Source: Betaproteobacteria bacterium
GTDB lineage: Bacteria; Pseudomonadota; Gammaproteobacteria; Burkholderiales; Usitatibacteraceae
Assembly (NCBI GenBank): GCA_016708825.1
Contig: JADJEZ010000002.1
Location: 248,001 to 312,000 of the forward strand
Direction of reading: 5' to 3'
DNA length: 64,000 nucleotides
The notes below the pieces were generated by a model. That model searched no databases and was not told where the DNA came from. It worked only from the letters and a program-made list of their open reading frames with translations. Position 1 is the stretch's first letter. Each line of letters opens with the position of its first letter. The position numbers and the translations under genes were made by a program. This document shows, one piece after another, positions 17,680 through 28,185 of the stretch.

Positions 17680-18563
17680 GGCCGCGCCCCGGGCTTGCCG
17701 GGCAGCCGCTCGAGGTAGGCGCGGAATTCGCGGGCCACTTCCGGATGCCGGAGCGCGAAATCCACCGTCGCCTCGAGGTAGCCGATCTTGGAGCCGCAGT
17801 CGTAGCGCCTGCCGATGAACTCGTAGGCGAAGACGGCTTCCTCGGCGAGGAGCTGGGCGATGGCGTCGGTCAGCTGGATCTCCTTGCCGGCGCCGGCCCG
17901 CGTCTGCTCGAGGAAGTCGAAGATGCGCGGGTTGAGCACGTAGCGGCCCACCACGCCGAGGGTGGACGGCGCGTCCGCGGGCTTGGGCTTTTCCACGATG
18001 CCCGTGATGCGCGCGAGCCGACCCTTGGGGGGCTGGGTCGAGACGATCCCGTAGGACGCGGTCTCGGCGCGGGGCACGTTCTGCACCGCGACCACGCTCG
18101 CGCCGCTCTTCACGTGCAGGTCCGCCATCTGCTTGAGCGCGGGGACTTCCGCGTCGATCAGGTCGTCGGCGAGGATCACCGCGAAGGGCTCGTCGCCCAC
18201 GAGGTGGCGCGCGCACAGCACCGCGTGACCCAGGCCCATGGCCTGCCCCTGGCGGATGTAGACGCTGTTCACGTGCGCCGGCAGGAGGCCGCGCACTTCC
18301 CTCAGCATCTTGTGCTTGCCCGCGGCCTGCAGTTCCGCCTCGAGCTCGTAGGCCTTGTCGAAGTGGTCCTCGATCGCGCGCTTGCCGCGGCCGGTGATGA
18401 AGATGAGATCGGTCACGCCCGCGGCCACCGCCTCCTCCACCGCGTACTGGATGAGGGGCTTGTCGACGATGGGGAGCATCTCCTTGGGCGACGCCTTGGT
18501 CGCGGGCAGGAAGCGCGTGCCCATGCCCGCGACGGGGAACACGGCCTTGCGAATGGCTTTCAT
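17676..18563 (-). CDS. galU: UTP-glucose-1-phosphate uridylyltransferase
   Basis: Makes UDP-glucose from UTP and glucose 1-phosphate for envelope polysaccharides. 295 residues, intact. Nucleotide-binding FPVAGMGTRFLPATKASPKE at the N terminus, then GQAMGLGHAVLCARHLVGDE and VEKPKP, and RYDCGSKIGYLEATVDFAL near the end. It overlaps ligA by four bases and hpt by four, so it is in the middle of a tightly packed operon. Confidence 0.97.
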   Translation of the reverse strand: MKAIRKAVFPVAGMGTRFLPATKASPKEMLPIVDKPLIQYAVEEAVAAGVTDLIFITGRGKRAIEDHFDKAYELEAELQAAGKHKMLREVRGLLPAHVNSVYIRQGQAMGLGHAVLCARHLVGDEPFAVILADDLIDAEVPALKQMADLHVKSGASVVAVQNVPRAETASYGIVSTQPPKGRLARITGIVEKPKPADAPSTLGVVGRYVLNPRIFDFLEQTRAGAGKEIQLTDAIAQLLAEEAVFAYEFIGRRYDCGSKIGYLEATVDFALRHPEVAREFRAYLERLPGKPGARP

Positions 18564-20586
18564 GGATTTTCCAGGCCTTCGAGCATCGCGCGAAATTGCG
18601 CCTCGTCCAGCACGCCAATGCCCAGCGCGCGCGCGCGCTCGAGCTTGGATCCCGCTTCCTCCCCGGCCACGAGGAAGTCCGTCTTCTTCGACACCGACCC
18701 GGTCACCTTGCCGCCGGCGGCCTCGATGCGCGCCTTCGCTTCCTCGCGCGTCATCGTGGCGAGCGTTCCGGTGACCACCACGATTTTACCTGCGAAGGCC
18801 CCCGCGGGGGCGGCGCGCTCGGGCTCGCCTTCGATCCAGTGCACCCCGACGGCGCGCAGCTCGCCGATCACCTCGCGGTTGTGCGGCTCCGCGAAGAAGC
18901 CCGCCACGCTCTCGGCGACCACCGGGCCCACGTCGCGGGCCTCCTGCAGGGCCGCCGCATCCGCCGCCATGAGCGCGTCGAGCCCGCCGAAGTGGCGCGC
19001 GAGGTCCTTCGCCGTGACCTCGCCCACGTGGCGGATGCCGAGCGCGTAGACGAAGCGCCCGAGGGTGGCGTCCTTGCTCTTCGCCACCGCCGCGATCACG
19101 TTCGCGGCGGATTTCTCCGCCATGCGCTCGAGACCCGCGAGCTGCGCGGCATCGAGCCGGTAGAGGTCCGCGGGCGTCTTCACGAGCCCTGCGTCCACGA
19201 GCTGCTCGACCAGCCGGTCGCCCAGGCCCTCGATGTCCATGGCGCGGCGCGACGCGAAGTGCAGGAGCGAGGCCTTGCGCTGCGCCGGGCAGAAGAGGCC
19301 GCCGGTGCAGCGCGCCGCCGACTCGCCCTCGAGGCGCGCGACGGCGGAACCGCACTCGGGGCACTGCGCCGGCATCTCGAAGCGGTCGCCCTTGCCGCGC
19401 GGCCCCGGCTTTGCGACCCGCGCCACTTCCGGTATCACGTCCCCGGCGCGGCGCACGACCACCGTGTCGCCGGGCCAGACGTCCTTGCGGCGCACCTCAT
19501 CCTCGTTGTGCAGCGTGGCGCTCGATACCGTGGTGCCGCCCACGAATACCGGGGAGAGCCTCGCGACGGGCGTCATGGCCCCGGTGCGGCCCACCTGGAT
19601 GTCGATCGCGAGGAGTTCGGTCGTCGCCTCCTGGGCGGGGAACTTGTGCGCCACCGCCCAGCGCGGCGCGCGCGCGACGAAGCCGAGCGCCTCCTGGTCG
19701 GCGACGCGGTCGACCTTGTAGACGACGCCGTCGATGTCGAAGGGGAGTGCTTCGCGCCGCGCCGCCACGTCGCGGTGGAACGCGAGGAGCCCCGCTTCGC
19801 CCTCGACCGTGCGGCGCTCGCGCGAGACGGGCAGCCCCAGGGCGACCAACCGCGCCATCAGCGCCTCCTGCGTGGCGGGCACCGCGAAGCCTTCGTGGGC
19901 GCCGATGCCGTAGGCGAAGAACGAGAGGCGCCGTTTCGCGGTGTGCTTCGGATCGAGCTGGCGAAGGCCCCCGGCCGCGGCGTTGCGCGGGTTCACGAAG
20001 GTCTTTTCGCCCGCATCGGCCTGGCGCCGGTTCAGGGCCTCGAAGTCGCGCCGCAGCATCACGACCTCGCCGCGCACCTCGAGGTAGCCCGGGGCGCCGC
20101 CCTCGAGCCGCAACGGCAGGCTGCGGATCGTGCGCAGGTTCGCGGTGACGTCCTCTCCCGTCGCCCCGTCCCCGCGCGTGGCGCCGCGCACGAAGCGCCC
20201 GTCCTCGTAGGCGAGGCTCACGGCGAGCCCGTCGAACTTCAGCTCGCATGCATAGGCCACGGTTTCGCGGCCAGCGCCTCGCGGCAGCGCCGATCGAACG
20301 CCGCGACCTCCTCGTCCGTGAAGGCGTTGGCGAGCGAGAGCATGGGCACGCGGTGGCTCACCGGCGCGAATCGTTCCGCGGGCGCGCCGCCCACGCGCTG
20401 GGTCGGCGAATCGGGCGAGGCGAGCGCGGGGTGCGCCGCCTCCAGCGCCGCGAGCTCCCGAAAGAGCGTGTCGAAGGCGGCGTCGTCGATCTCGGGCGCG
20501 TCGTCGACGTAATAGAGCCGGTTGTGGCGTTCGATCTCGCGCCGCAGCCAGGCCGCGCGCTCCGCGTCGGCGCGCGGCGCCGCCAT
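18560..20586 (-). CDS. ligA: NAD-dependent DNA ligase, one frameshift
   Basis: Seals nicks in replication and repair. Ia domain at the N terminus (REIERHNRLYYVDDAPEI), adenylation domain with the AMP-accepting Lys in CELKFDGLAVSL, zinc-finger Cys residues (CPECGSAVARLEGESAARCTG in part), helix-hairpin-helix region and a C-terminal BRCT domain (GKIVVVTGTLATMTREEAK). A missing G near 20268 breaks the frame just before RETVAYACELK, shortly upstream of the active Lys. Restoring it gives 675 residues. Position between zipA and galU is normal for the group smc-zipA-ligA. Confidence 0.95.
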
Positions 20587-20588
20587 GG

Positions 20589-21677
20589 TCAGGAGAAGAG
20601 TCGCCGCGCGAGTTCCCCGCCCGCCGGGATCTCGTGCGCTTCCATGCGCCGCGCCACGGCCTCGAGGGAGCGGCGAACCGCCGCGAAACCCACCGCGCCC
20701 ATCGGCCGGCGCTCGTCGTCCACGATCTCCCCGTCGAGCGCGACGGCGAAGGCCTCGGCGATCCTGCCCATCGCGTCGAGCACCGCGACGGGGTCGGCGA
20801 CGTGCGGGACGTCGAGCGCGAAGCTGAGCCCCGTCACGTAGCCCGCACCGCGCCGCTGCTCCGCGTCGTGCATCCTGAGCGACATCGCGACACCGCCGTC
20901 GGGCGCGCGGCGCTCGAAGGTCTCGGCCGCCGTCTCGGCGAAGCCGTATTCGAGCGCGAGGGGCTTCACCCGCGCGATCGCGAAGGTGGCGCCCATCCGG
21001 CCGACGAGGTTCACCGCGACCTCGATGTCGGCCTCGGCGCAGAAGCGGTCCAGCTCGCGCGCGCGCGCCGCGGCCGCGGCCGGGCTCTCCCGCTGCGACA
21101 CCGCGTTGATCGAGGCCGCGAAGCCCGCCACCGTCTCGTTGAAGGCGGCGATCTCCTCCTCGGTCACGGGGCCGGCGCGGCTGGCGAGCTGCAACGCCAC
21201 GCGCAGCTCCCGCCACGCATCCCGGGGCGACTCCTCCACCGGCAGCCACTGCTCGTCCACGAGGCCTTCCACGTCCACGGGCGTGGCGTGGGATTGCAGC
21301 GCATCCAGGAGCGGCTCGAGCTGCGCGCGCGCCACGGGCTCGTCGGCGAGGACGAGCGCGAGCGTATCGACGCGGCTGGAGAGCATGGCGCCCGGCGGGT
21401 GCGGCCTGCGGGCGGCAGCCCGTGGCTCCGCAGGGTCGCAGGAAATCGTCGATCCGGCGCGGCGAGGAGGGTTCTCGCGCGATCTCCGCGGCAGCTCGCC
21501 CAGCACGGGATCGCGGCGCCCGGTTGCGGAGTCGAGGAGCGCGTCGTGGTGGTGGGCGCCCCGGAAGGCGGCCTCCGCGTGGCGGCGCGCGCGGCGCTCC
21601 TGGAACACGTTGTAGCCCGCCACCGCGGCCACGAAGACGGCGCCGAGGACGAGGAGGGCGAGCTGCAGGTCGCTCAT
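20589..21677 (-). CDS. zipA: ZipA-like cell division protein
   Basis: Inner-membrane division protein that binds the FtsZ C terminus. 362 residues: one N-terminal transmembrane helix (LALLVLGAVFVAAVAGYNVF), a variable charged linker to about 120, and a C-terminal FtsZ-binding-like domain (DVEGLVDEQWLPVEESPR; MGATFAIARVKPLALEYGF; GYVTGLSFALDVPHVADPV). Sequence is weak outside the domain, as usual for the family, so the call leans on topology and on the conserved place between smc and ligA. Confidence 0.83.
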   Translation of the reverse strand: MSDLQLALLVLGAVFVAAVAGYNVFQERRARRHAEAAFRGAHHHDALLDSATGRRDPVLGELPRRSRENPPRRAGSTISCDPAEPRAAARRPHPPGAMLSSRVDTLALVLADEPVARAQLEPLLDALQSHATPVDVEGLVDEQWLPVEESPRDAWRELRVALQLASRAGPVTEEEIAAFNETVAGFAASINAVSQRESPAAAAARARELDRFCAEADIEVAVNLVGRMGATFAIARVKPLALEYGFAETAAETFERRAPDGGVAMSLRMHDAEQRRGAGYVTGLSFALDVPHVADPVAVLDAMGRIAEAFAVALDGEIVDDERRPMGAVGFAAVRRSLEAVARRMEAHEIPAGGELARRLFS

Positions 21678-21688
21678 GGACGGGGCTC

Positions 21689-24600
21689 CTAGGCGGCCTG
21701 CTTGCGCGCGAACTCCATGGCCGCTTCGATGTCGACTTCCACGATACGCGAGACGCCCGGTTCCTGCATCGTCACGCCGATGAGCTGCTGGCCCATCTCC
21801 ATCGTGATCTTGTTGTGCGTGATGAAGAGGAACTGGGTCTGCGCCGACATCTGCTTCACCAGCTCGCAGAAGCGCTCGGTGTTGGGGTCGTCGAGCGGCG
21901 CGTCCACCTCGTCGAGCAGGCAGAAGGGCGCGGGGTTCAGGCGGAAGAGGGAGAAGACCAGCGCGATGGCGGTGAGTGCCTTTTCCCCGCCCGACAGGAG
22001 CTGGATGGAGGTGTTCTTCTTGCCCGGCGGCTGCGCGAAGACCTGCAGGCCCGCGTCGAGGATCTCCTCGCCGGTGAGCTTGAGGTAGGCCTGGCCGCCG
22101 CCGAAGAGCGCCGGGAACATCTCCTGGAAGTTGCGGTTGACCGCCTCGAACGTGCCCTGGAGGAGCTCGCGCGTCTCGCGGTCGATGCGCTTGATGGCCG
22201 CCTCCAGCGTCTCCACGGCCTGCGTGAGGTCGGCGGACTGCGCGTCGAGGAAGTCCTTGCGTTCCCGGGCCGTGGTGAGCTCCGAGAGCGCGGCGAGGTT
22301 CACCGCACCGAGGGCCGCGATCTCCTCGCCGAGGCGCGCGATCTCGGCCTGCATGCCCGAGGAGCGCACGCGCTTCTCGAGCTTCTCGGCGAGTTCCTCG
22401 CGGGTGACGCCGGCCTCCTGGATCTGCTGCGCGTACTGCTCCGCGTGGGTCGCGGCTTCCTGCTCCTTGATGCGCAGCTCGGTGATGCGCTCGCGAAGGG
22501 CCCCAGCGCCTGCTCGGCCGCCAGGCGGCCCTCCTCGAGCGAGCGCAGTTCCTCGGTGATGTGCTCGAGCCCGGCGCGGGCGTCGGCCAGCGCGCGCTCG
22601 CGCTCCGCCTTCACCCCGAGGGCGGCCGGCAGGCGGCTCGCGCACCGTGCCTTCCTCGAGCTGGCCGAGCTCCGCCTGACGTTCTCGCGGTTGGCGGCGA
22701 GCGCCGCCACGCGCTCGCCCAGGACACGGCGAGCCGGCCCTGCGACTCGACCTTCTCGTGGCAGCTGCTCTCGTGGAACCGCGCTTCCTGCACCGCCCGC
22801 TCGGCGGATGCGATCGCGCCGCGCGCCGCGCCAGCGCCTCGCCGGCGCGCTTCGCCGCGCCTGCTCCAGGTCCTGCAGGCGCTGCACCACGGCCTCGATC
22901 TTCTGCGAGCCTGCCTCGAGGGGCGTGCTGCGCCTCCTGCATCTCCAGGCGCTCCTTTTCCTCCTCGCGCTCGATGTCGGCGAGTTCCGCGCGGATCGCC
23001 TCGCGGCGCTTCGTCGCCTGCTCCGTGCTCTGCGAGAGCTTCACGTGCTCGACTTCGAGGTCGTGGCCGGCCTGGCGCGCGCGGGACAGTTCCTCGCGCA
23101 CGCGCCGGCCCTCGTCCTGGGCCTCGGTGAGGAGCGTCTCCAGCTCGCGCAGGCGTGCCTCGACCGCGGCGCGGGCCGCGGCCACGCCCGGCGTCCTCGC
23201 CTGCAGGTCCTCGATCTCGCGCTGGCGCTGCAGCACGCCGTGCAGCTCGGACTGCGGGCCGTGGAAGACCACGCCCTGGCGGCTGAAGAGATGGCCCGCC
23301 TTCGACACCAGCAAGCCGCCGGGCGGCAGGACGCGCGCAAGTGCGAGCCCATCCTCGCCCTCGGGAAGGATGAAGACGCCGGAGAGCGCATCGCGCAGGT
23401 AGGCCGCAACGCCGGGCCGCGCGCTCGAGACCACGGACGACAAGGGCGTGAGGTGGGAGGCGCTCGCCGCGGCTTCCGCCGCGCCGCGCTCGACGAACAC
23501 GGCGAAGTTGCCCGGGGGCGCGTCGCGCAGCAGCTCGGCAAGGTCGCCCTCCTCGCCCAGGCGCGCCGCGTTGAGGCGTACTCCCAGCGCGGCCTCGACG
23601 GCGTCGTCCCAGCCGGCTTCCACGTGGATGGCCTGCCAGAGGCGCTCGGCGCGATCGAGCGCGTGGGCCTTCGTCCAGTCCGCCAGGCGCGAGTTGTTGT
23701 CGAGCTTCGCCTGCTGCGCCTGCGAGTGCCTGGAGCGCCGCCTCGAGCTGCGCGAGCTCGCGGGTGCGCTCCTGCAGCGCGTCCTGATGGCGAGGCGCTC
23801 GTCCTCCAGCGCCGGGAGCTCGCGTCTCGGCCGCGCTGGTGCGCTCCTCGGCGTGCCAGGCGCCCGGCGAGGGTCTCGCGCTTCGCCGGCGAGTGCGGCG
23901 AGCTTCTCCGGCTCCGGGAAGACGAGCGCCATGTTCTCCTGCTTGAGGCGGTTCTTGCGCGCCTCGAGCTGCGCGAGGAGCTTCAGCGCGTGGGATTCGC
24001 GCGTTTCCTCGACACCCTGGGCCTGCTCGGCGGCGGACATCTCCGTCTCGGCAGTGCGGACTTCGGCCGCGGCCTTCTGCTGCGCGGCTTCGGCCGCGGG
24101 CAATTCGGCCTTCACGCGCTCGAATTCCGACTCGCGCGCGACGATCGCCTCCCAGGGCGTTCTCGATCTCGCCTTCCCAGCGGCCGCGGTCGGCCTGCGC
24201 GCCGGCGATGGACTGTTCGACCGAGAGGATCTCGGCCGCGATGCCCTCGAGCTGCGCGCCCATGCGGCGCCGGTTCTCGCCGAGGAAGGCGATTTCCTGC
24301 TCGAGGGACTGCACCTCGCCGTTGGCGGCGTAGAGCGCGCCCTGCAGCGAGGAGAGATGGTCGGTCTCCTCGTAGTGGCGGCTGCGCAGCTCCTCGAGGG
24401 AGCGCTCGGCGTCGCGCAGCTTCGCGGTCTCGGCCTCGAGGCTCACCTGCACCTTCTGGACCTCGTTCGCGTGGCGGGCCCTGGCCTGCTCGGCCTCGCG
24501 AAGGCGCGTGAAGGCGAGGAGGTTGTGGTTCAGCGCGAGCTGGCCCTGCAGGTCCTGGTAGCGCGCCGCCACCTCCGCCTGCTGCGCGAGGTGCTCGAGC

Positions 24601-25211
24601 TGCGTGCCGAGCTCGGCGCGGATGTCGCCCACGCGGTCCAGGTTCTCGCGCGTGTCCTCCAGGCGAAGCTCCGTCTCGCGGCGCCTCTCGCGGTACTTGG
24701 AGACGCCCGCGGCCTCCTCGAGGAAGACGCGAAGCTCCTCGGGCTTGGAGGTGATGACGCGCGAGATCATGCCCTGCTCGATGATGGAATAGGCGCGCGG
24801 GCCCAGGCCCGTGCCGAGGAAGATGTCCTGGACGTCGCGGCGGCGCACGTGCGTGCCGTTGATGTAGTAGCTCGAGTCGCCGTCGCGCGCGAGCACGCGC
24901 TTCACGCTGATCTCCGCGTACTGCGACCAGGTGCCGCCCACGCGGCCCAGGGTGTTGTCGAAAACGAGCTCCACGGAGGCGCGGCCCACGGGCTTGCGCT
25001 CGGAGGAGCCGTTGAAGATCACGTCGTGCATGTGCTCGCCGCGCAGCTGCTTCGCGCTCGATTCGCCGAGCACCCAGCGCACCGCGTCGATCACGTTGGA
25101 CTTGCCGCAGCCGTTGGGACCGACCACGCCGACCAACTGGCCGGGCACGGCGATCTGGGTCGGGTCGACGAAGGACTTGAAACCGGAGAGTTTTACGGAA
25201 GTGAGTCGCAA
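21689..25211 (-). CDS. smc: Chromosome segregation protein SMC, many frameshifts in the coiled-coil part
   Basis: Condensin ATPase. The head is intact at both ends: Walker A VVGPNGCGKSNVIDAV near the N terminus, ABC signature LLSGGEKALTAIALVFSL and Walker B PFCLLDEVDAPLDD near the C terminus; the hinge is around AVEAALGVRLNAARLG. The coiled coil has indels near 24153, 23880, 23815, 23785, 23730 and about eight between 22930 and 22490, where the conserved text jumps between frames. The locus is 3,523 bases, fitting about 1,173 residues. TTG start (MRLTSVKLSGFKSF). scpA and scpB are at 47-49 kb. Confidence 0.93.
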
Positions 25212-25229
25212 GGTATTGGTTCTTATGAG

Positions 25230-25260
25230 AAAACCCCACCTGGCCGGGCGGCCGGTGGGG
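25230..25260 (-). terminator. Terminator-like hairpin in the smc leader
   Basis: On the minus strand, CCCCACC (25254-25260) pairs with GGTGGGG (25234-25240) around an inner GGCC pairing, followed by TTTT then CTC. The structure lies about 20 bases upstream of the smc TTG start, on the smc strand. No gene upstream on that strand obviously needs a terminator here, so attenuation of smc is possible. Confidence 0.5.
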
Positions 25261-25375
25261 CTGGGGGTTCGCGTACAATCCCGATTTTACCGGATCGAAT
25301 CCCCGCGCCCAATGCCCGCCCGAAAGCCCCCCCAAAAGCCCTTGACGGCAAGGGACGCCCTAGGGAACGTCCCCA

Positions 25376-25801
25376 TTGACGATGCTGGGCAGCGGCGCGC
25401 GCGCGGCGGCGACGAAGGCGCTCGAGACGTTCGCCAACCCGAACGCGGGCCGCGACTACGTGATCCGCATGGAGATCCCGGAATTCACCTGCCTGTGCCC
25501 CAAGACCGGGCAGCCGGATTTCGCGACCCTGCACCTCGAGTACGTGCCGGATGCGAAATGCGTGGAGCTGAAGAGCCTGAAGCTCTACATCTGGTCCTTC
25601 CGCAACGAGGGGAGATTCCACGAGGCGGTGACGAACGAGATCCTCGATGACCTCGTGGCCGCCACCAGGCCGCGCTTCATGCGCCTCACCGCGGAGTTCC
25701 TCGTGCGCGGCGGCATCTACACCACTGTCGAGGCGGACTACCGGCGCAAGGGCTGGACGGCGCCGGCGCGCGTCGACCTCGGCCAGCCGCAGGCGGATTA
25801 G
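25376..25801 (+). CDS. queF: NADPH-dependent 7-cyano-7-deazaguanine reductase (short type)
   Basis: Reduces preQ0 to preQ1 in queuosine synthesis. 141 residues, the short single-domain type. The catalytic Cys lies in EFTCLCPKTGQPDF and the QueF motif is VELKSLKLYIWSFRNEG. ORF begins at TTG (25376); ATG at 25382 is as good a start and neither has a strong ribosome site. Just upstream is an inverted repeat, GGGACG (25352-25357) and CGTCCC (25368-25373), around CCCTAGGG. A TACAAT -10-like element is at 25274-25279. Its 3' end overlaps the convergent DMT gene by four bases. Confidence 0.95.
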   Translation: MTMLGSGARAAATKALETFANPNAGRDYVIRMEIPEFTCLCPKTGQPDFATLHLEYVPDAKCVELKSLKLYIWSFRNEGRFHEAVTNEILDDLVAATRPRFMRLTAEFLVRGGIYTTVEADYRRKGWTAPARVDLGQPQAD

Positions 25802-26670
25802 CCCGCCTTGCGGAATCCGCTCGCGAGGCTCGCGAGCACGATGAGCGCGCCGCCGATCCAGTCCTGGGTGCGCAGGATCTCCCCGGCGAGGTAGTAGGAC
25901 GCCACGGCGGCCACCACCAGCTCGAAGAGCAGCACGACGATCGCGCGATTGGCCGGCACCCGCGTGAGGCCGTACTGCAGCGCGAGGCTCATCGCGAGCA
26001 CCGCGAACCCCACCGACACCCAGAGCGCCCACGTGGTTTGCGCGACCCGCACCGCAGCCTCGCCCGACGTGGGCGACAGCGGCAGGTAGAGCGCCGCGGC
26101 GATCACCACGCCCGCCCAGATGGCGAGCGACTTCGAGGTGTCGCGGATGTCGGAGAGCTTGCGCACCAGCACGTTGCCCAGCGCGAAGAGGAATCCCGCG
26201 CCCACGCCCAGCCAGTCGGCGCGCGAGGCGGGCCAGGGTGCGCCGAGCTGCGGATGCCACAGCATCACCACCGCGCCGGCGAGCGCGACCGCCATCACGA
26301 TGCTGCCGCGCAGGTCCAGGCGCTCGCCCAGGAGCCCGCGCGCGAGCGGAACCGTCCACAGCGGCGCGAGGTAGAAAAGCAGGAGCACGCGCATCACCTC
26401 GCCCTCGAGCACCCCGATCACGTAGGCCAGGTTGCTCCAGCCGATGGCGAGCCCCATGAGCAGGCACGCCCACGGCGCGCGCGCGACGTCGCGCCAGTGG
26501 CTGAAGAAGATGGCGGTGCCCGCGACGAGCGCCACGCCGTAGGTGAAGACGAGCGACCACGCGCCGTCGAGCCCGGCGAAGTCGAGCAGGCGATAGGGAT
26601 ACCAGACGACGCCCCAGAGGGAGGCGCCGACGAGGAGCGAGACGACGGGGAGGGAAGGAATGCGAGCCAC
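25798..26670 (-). CDS. EamA/DMT-family inner-membrane transporter
   Basis: 290 residues, ten predicted transmembrane helices arranged as two EamA repeats (PVVSLLVGASLWGVVWYP opening the first; LGVGAGFLFALGNVLVRKLS opening the second). Drug/metabolite transporter superfamily; the substrate cannot be told from sequence. GTG start at 26670, chosen because the hydrophobic N terminus follows directly (ARIPSLPVVSLL). TAGAAT on the minus strand (26682-26687) could be its -10. Divergent from the glycosyltransferase cluster with 39 bases between. Confidence 0.85.
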   Translation of the reverse strand: MARIPSLPVVSLLVGASLWGVVWYPYRLLDFAGLDGAWSLVFTYGVALVAGTAIFFSHWRDVARAPWACLLMGLAIGWSNLAYVIGVLEGEVMRVLLLFYLAPLWTVPLARGLLGERLDLRGSIVMAVALAGAVVMLWHPQLGAPWPASRADWLGVGAGFLFALGNVLVRKLSDIRDTSKSLAIWAGVVIAAALYLPLSPTSGEAAVRVAQTTWALWVSVGFAVLAMSLALQYGLTRVPANRAIVVLLFELVVAAVASYYLAGEILRTQDWIGGALIVLASLASGFRKAG

Positions 26671-26709
26671 TTTCGGGCATGATTCTACCTTCCCTCCCGC
26701 ACCCCGCCG

Positions 26710-28185
26710 ATGAACGCTGCCGCGATCCTGCACGTGACGAGCCTCTTCGGCGGCGGCGTCGACCGGCACGTGCGCGACATCGTGCGCACGGTCCCGCGCG
26801 AGCACTACCTCTGGCACGCGGGCGACGGCGTCGACGTGATCGAGGACCCGCGCGCCGGCCGCTTCCATCCCCTCGCCCCGGGCGCCGCGGACCGGCAACC
26901 GGAGGCGCTCGCGCGGTGGCTGCGGTCGAAGCGCATCGGCCTCGTGCACCTGCACCAGCTCACGCGGGCGCCCCGCAGCCGAAGCGATTGGGCATGCCAG
27001 GCCCTGGGCGTGCCGCGCATCGCGACGCTGCACGACATCCTCTTTCTCCATCCCGAGGCCTTCGCCGCCGCCGACCCGCTCGCGGCCGATCCCGCGTGGC
27101 TCGCGGAAAGCTCGCGCACGCTGCGCGATTCCCCGGCCGTCCTCGCGCCCTCGCGCTGGCTCGCCGCTCTCGCGGCCCAGCGGGTGCCAGGGCTCGCGGT
27201 CGAGATGGTCGCGAACGGAAGCGCCGCGGACGCAGGAATCGCCGCGCTCCGGCCCCGTGCGGAATTCGCGATGCGCAGGCCGGGGCGCGTCGTCGCCCTC
27301 CTCGGCGCGCTCGGCCCGCACAAGGGCTCGGAACTCGTCGAGGCGATCGCCGCGGGACTGGAAGGCACGGACATCGCCCTCGTGGTGATCGGCTATCTCG
27401 ACCGGCAGCTGTATCCCGGCTGGCGCATTCCCGGCCGGCTCTTCGTACACGGCGCCTTCGCGGAGGGCGACGCCGCGGGGCTGCTGCGCGGCTACGGCGC
27501 GTGCCTGGCACTCCTGCCCAACACCGTGCCGGAGAGCTTCAGCTATGCGCTCTCCGACGCCTGGGCCGCTGGCGTGCCGGTGCTCGCCGCGCCCCGCGGG
27601 GCACTCGCCGAGCGCATCGCCACCCACCACGGCGGCTGGCTGCTGCCGAAGGTCTTCGGCGCGGCGCTCGTGGCGGAGGAAATCCGCTCGCTGGCCGGCG
27701 GCGAGCGGGAGACCGAAAGGGCGCGCGTACAATCCGGACTCGCGCGCCCCGACCCTGCGCGCATACCGCCCCTGGACGCCATGACCCGCTCCCTCGACGC
27801 CTTCTACGCGCGCTTCGGCATCGACCCGGCCGCGCCGGAGACCGCGGACGGGACGGCCGTCCAGGCGCTGCTCGCGAAGAACCTCGACGGGACGCTTTTC
27901 CGCGTGGAACTGGTGCGCCTCTGCGACGAACTCGCGCAGACGCTCGCCGCGCTCGAGGACACGAAGGCGCGCGCGCAGGACTTCGAGACGGAGGCGCGCG
28001 GCTGGATCGAGAAGCTCGAAGCGGACGTGCGCGCGGTGCAGGAAGCGCTTCGCCTCGCCACGCAGGCGCGCGACGAACTGGCCCGCGAGGCCGACGTCCT
28101 TCGCCTGAACAAGGAAGCGATGGACCGCCTGCCCTCGCCGCTGCGGCGCCTGCTCCTCAAGCTCGCCTTCAATGCCCGACGTTGA
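26710..28185 (+). CDS. GT4-type glycosyltransferase with C-terminal coiled coil
   Basis: 491 residues. The GT-B fold is recognisable: ILHVTSLFGGGVDRHVRDIV at the N terminus, VPRIATLHDILFLHPEAF, acceptor-domain loop LLGALGPHKGSELVEAI, and the nucleotide-sugar region NTVPESFSYALSDAWAAG with the family Glu. From about 404 to 470 it becomes a heptad-like coiled coil (LCDELAQTLAALEDTKARAQ and on) and ends in a basic amphipathic tail, LPSPLRRLLLKLAFNARR. First of four overlapping genes, so likely an envelope glycan or protein glycosylation enzyme. Donor and acceptor unknown. Confidence 0.85.
   Translation: MNAAAILHVTSLFGGGVDRHVRDIVRTVPREHYLWHAGDGVDVIEDPRAGRFHPLAPGAADRQPEALARWLRSKRIGLVHLHQLTRAPRSRSDWACQALGVPRIATLHDILFLHPEAFAAADPLAADPAWLAESSRTLRDSPAVLAPSRWLAALAAQRVPGLAVEMVANGSAADAGIAALRPRAEFAMRRPGRVVALLGALGPHKGSELVEAIAAGLEGTDIALVVIGYLDRQLYPGWRIPGRLFVHGAFAEGDAAGLLRGYGACLALLPNTVPESFSYALSDAWAAGVPVLAAPRGALAERIATHHGGWLLPKVFGAALVAEEIRSLAGGERETERARVQSGLARPDPARIPPLDAMTRSLDAFYARFGIDPAAPETADGTAVQALLAKNLDGTLFRVELVRLCDELAQTLAALEDTKARAQDFETEARGWIEKLEADVRAVQEALRLATQARDELAREADVLRLNKEAMDRLPSPLRRLLLKLAFNARR

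Noticed and set aside
25261..25375. PreQ1 riboswitch upstream of queF
   Set aside because: No preQ1-I hairpin with the A-rich tail or preQ1-II-like fold can be seen; only a short GGGACG/CGTCCC inverted repeat is present.
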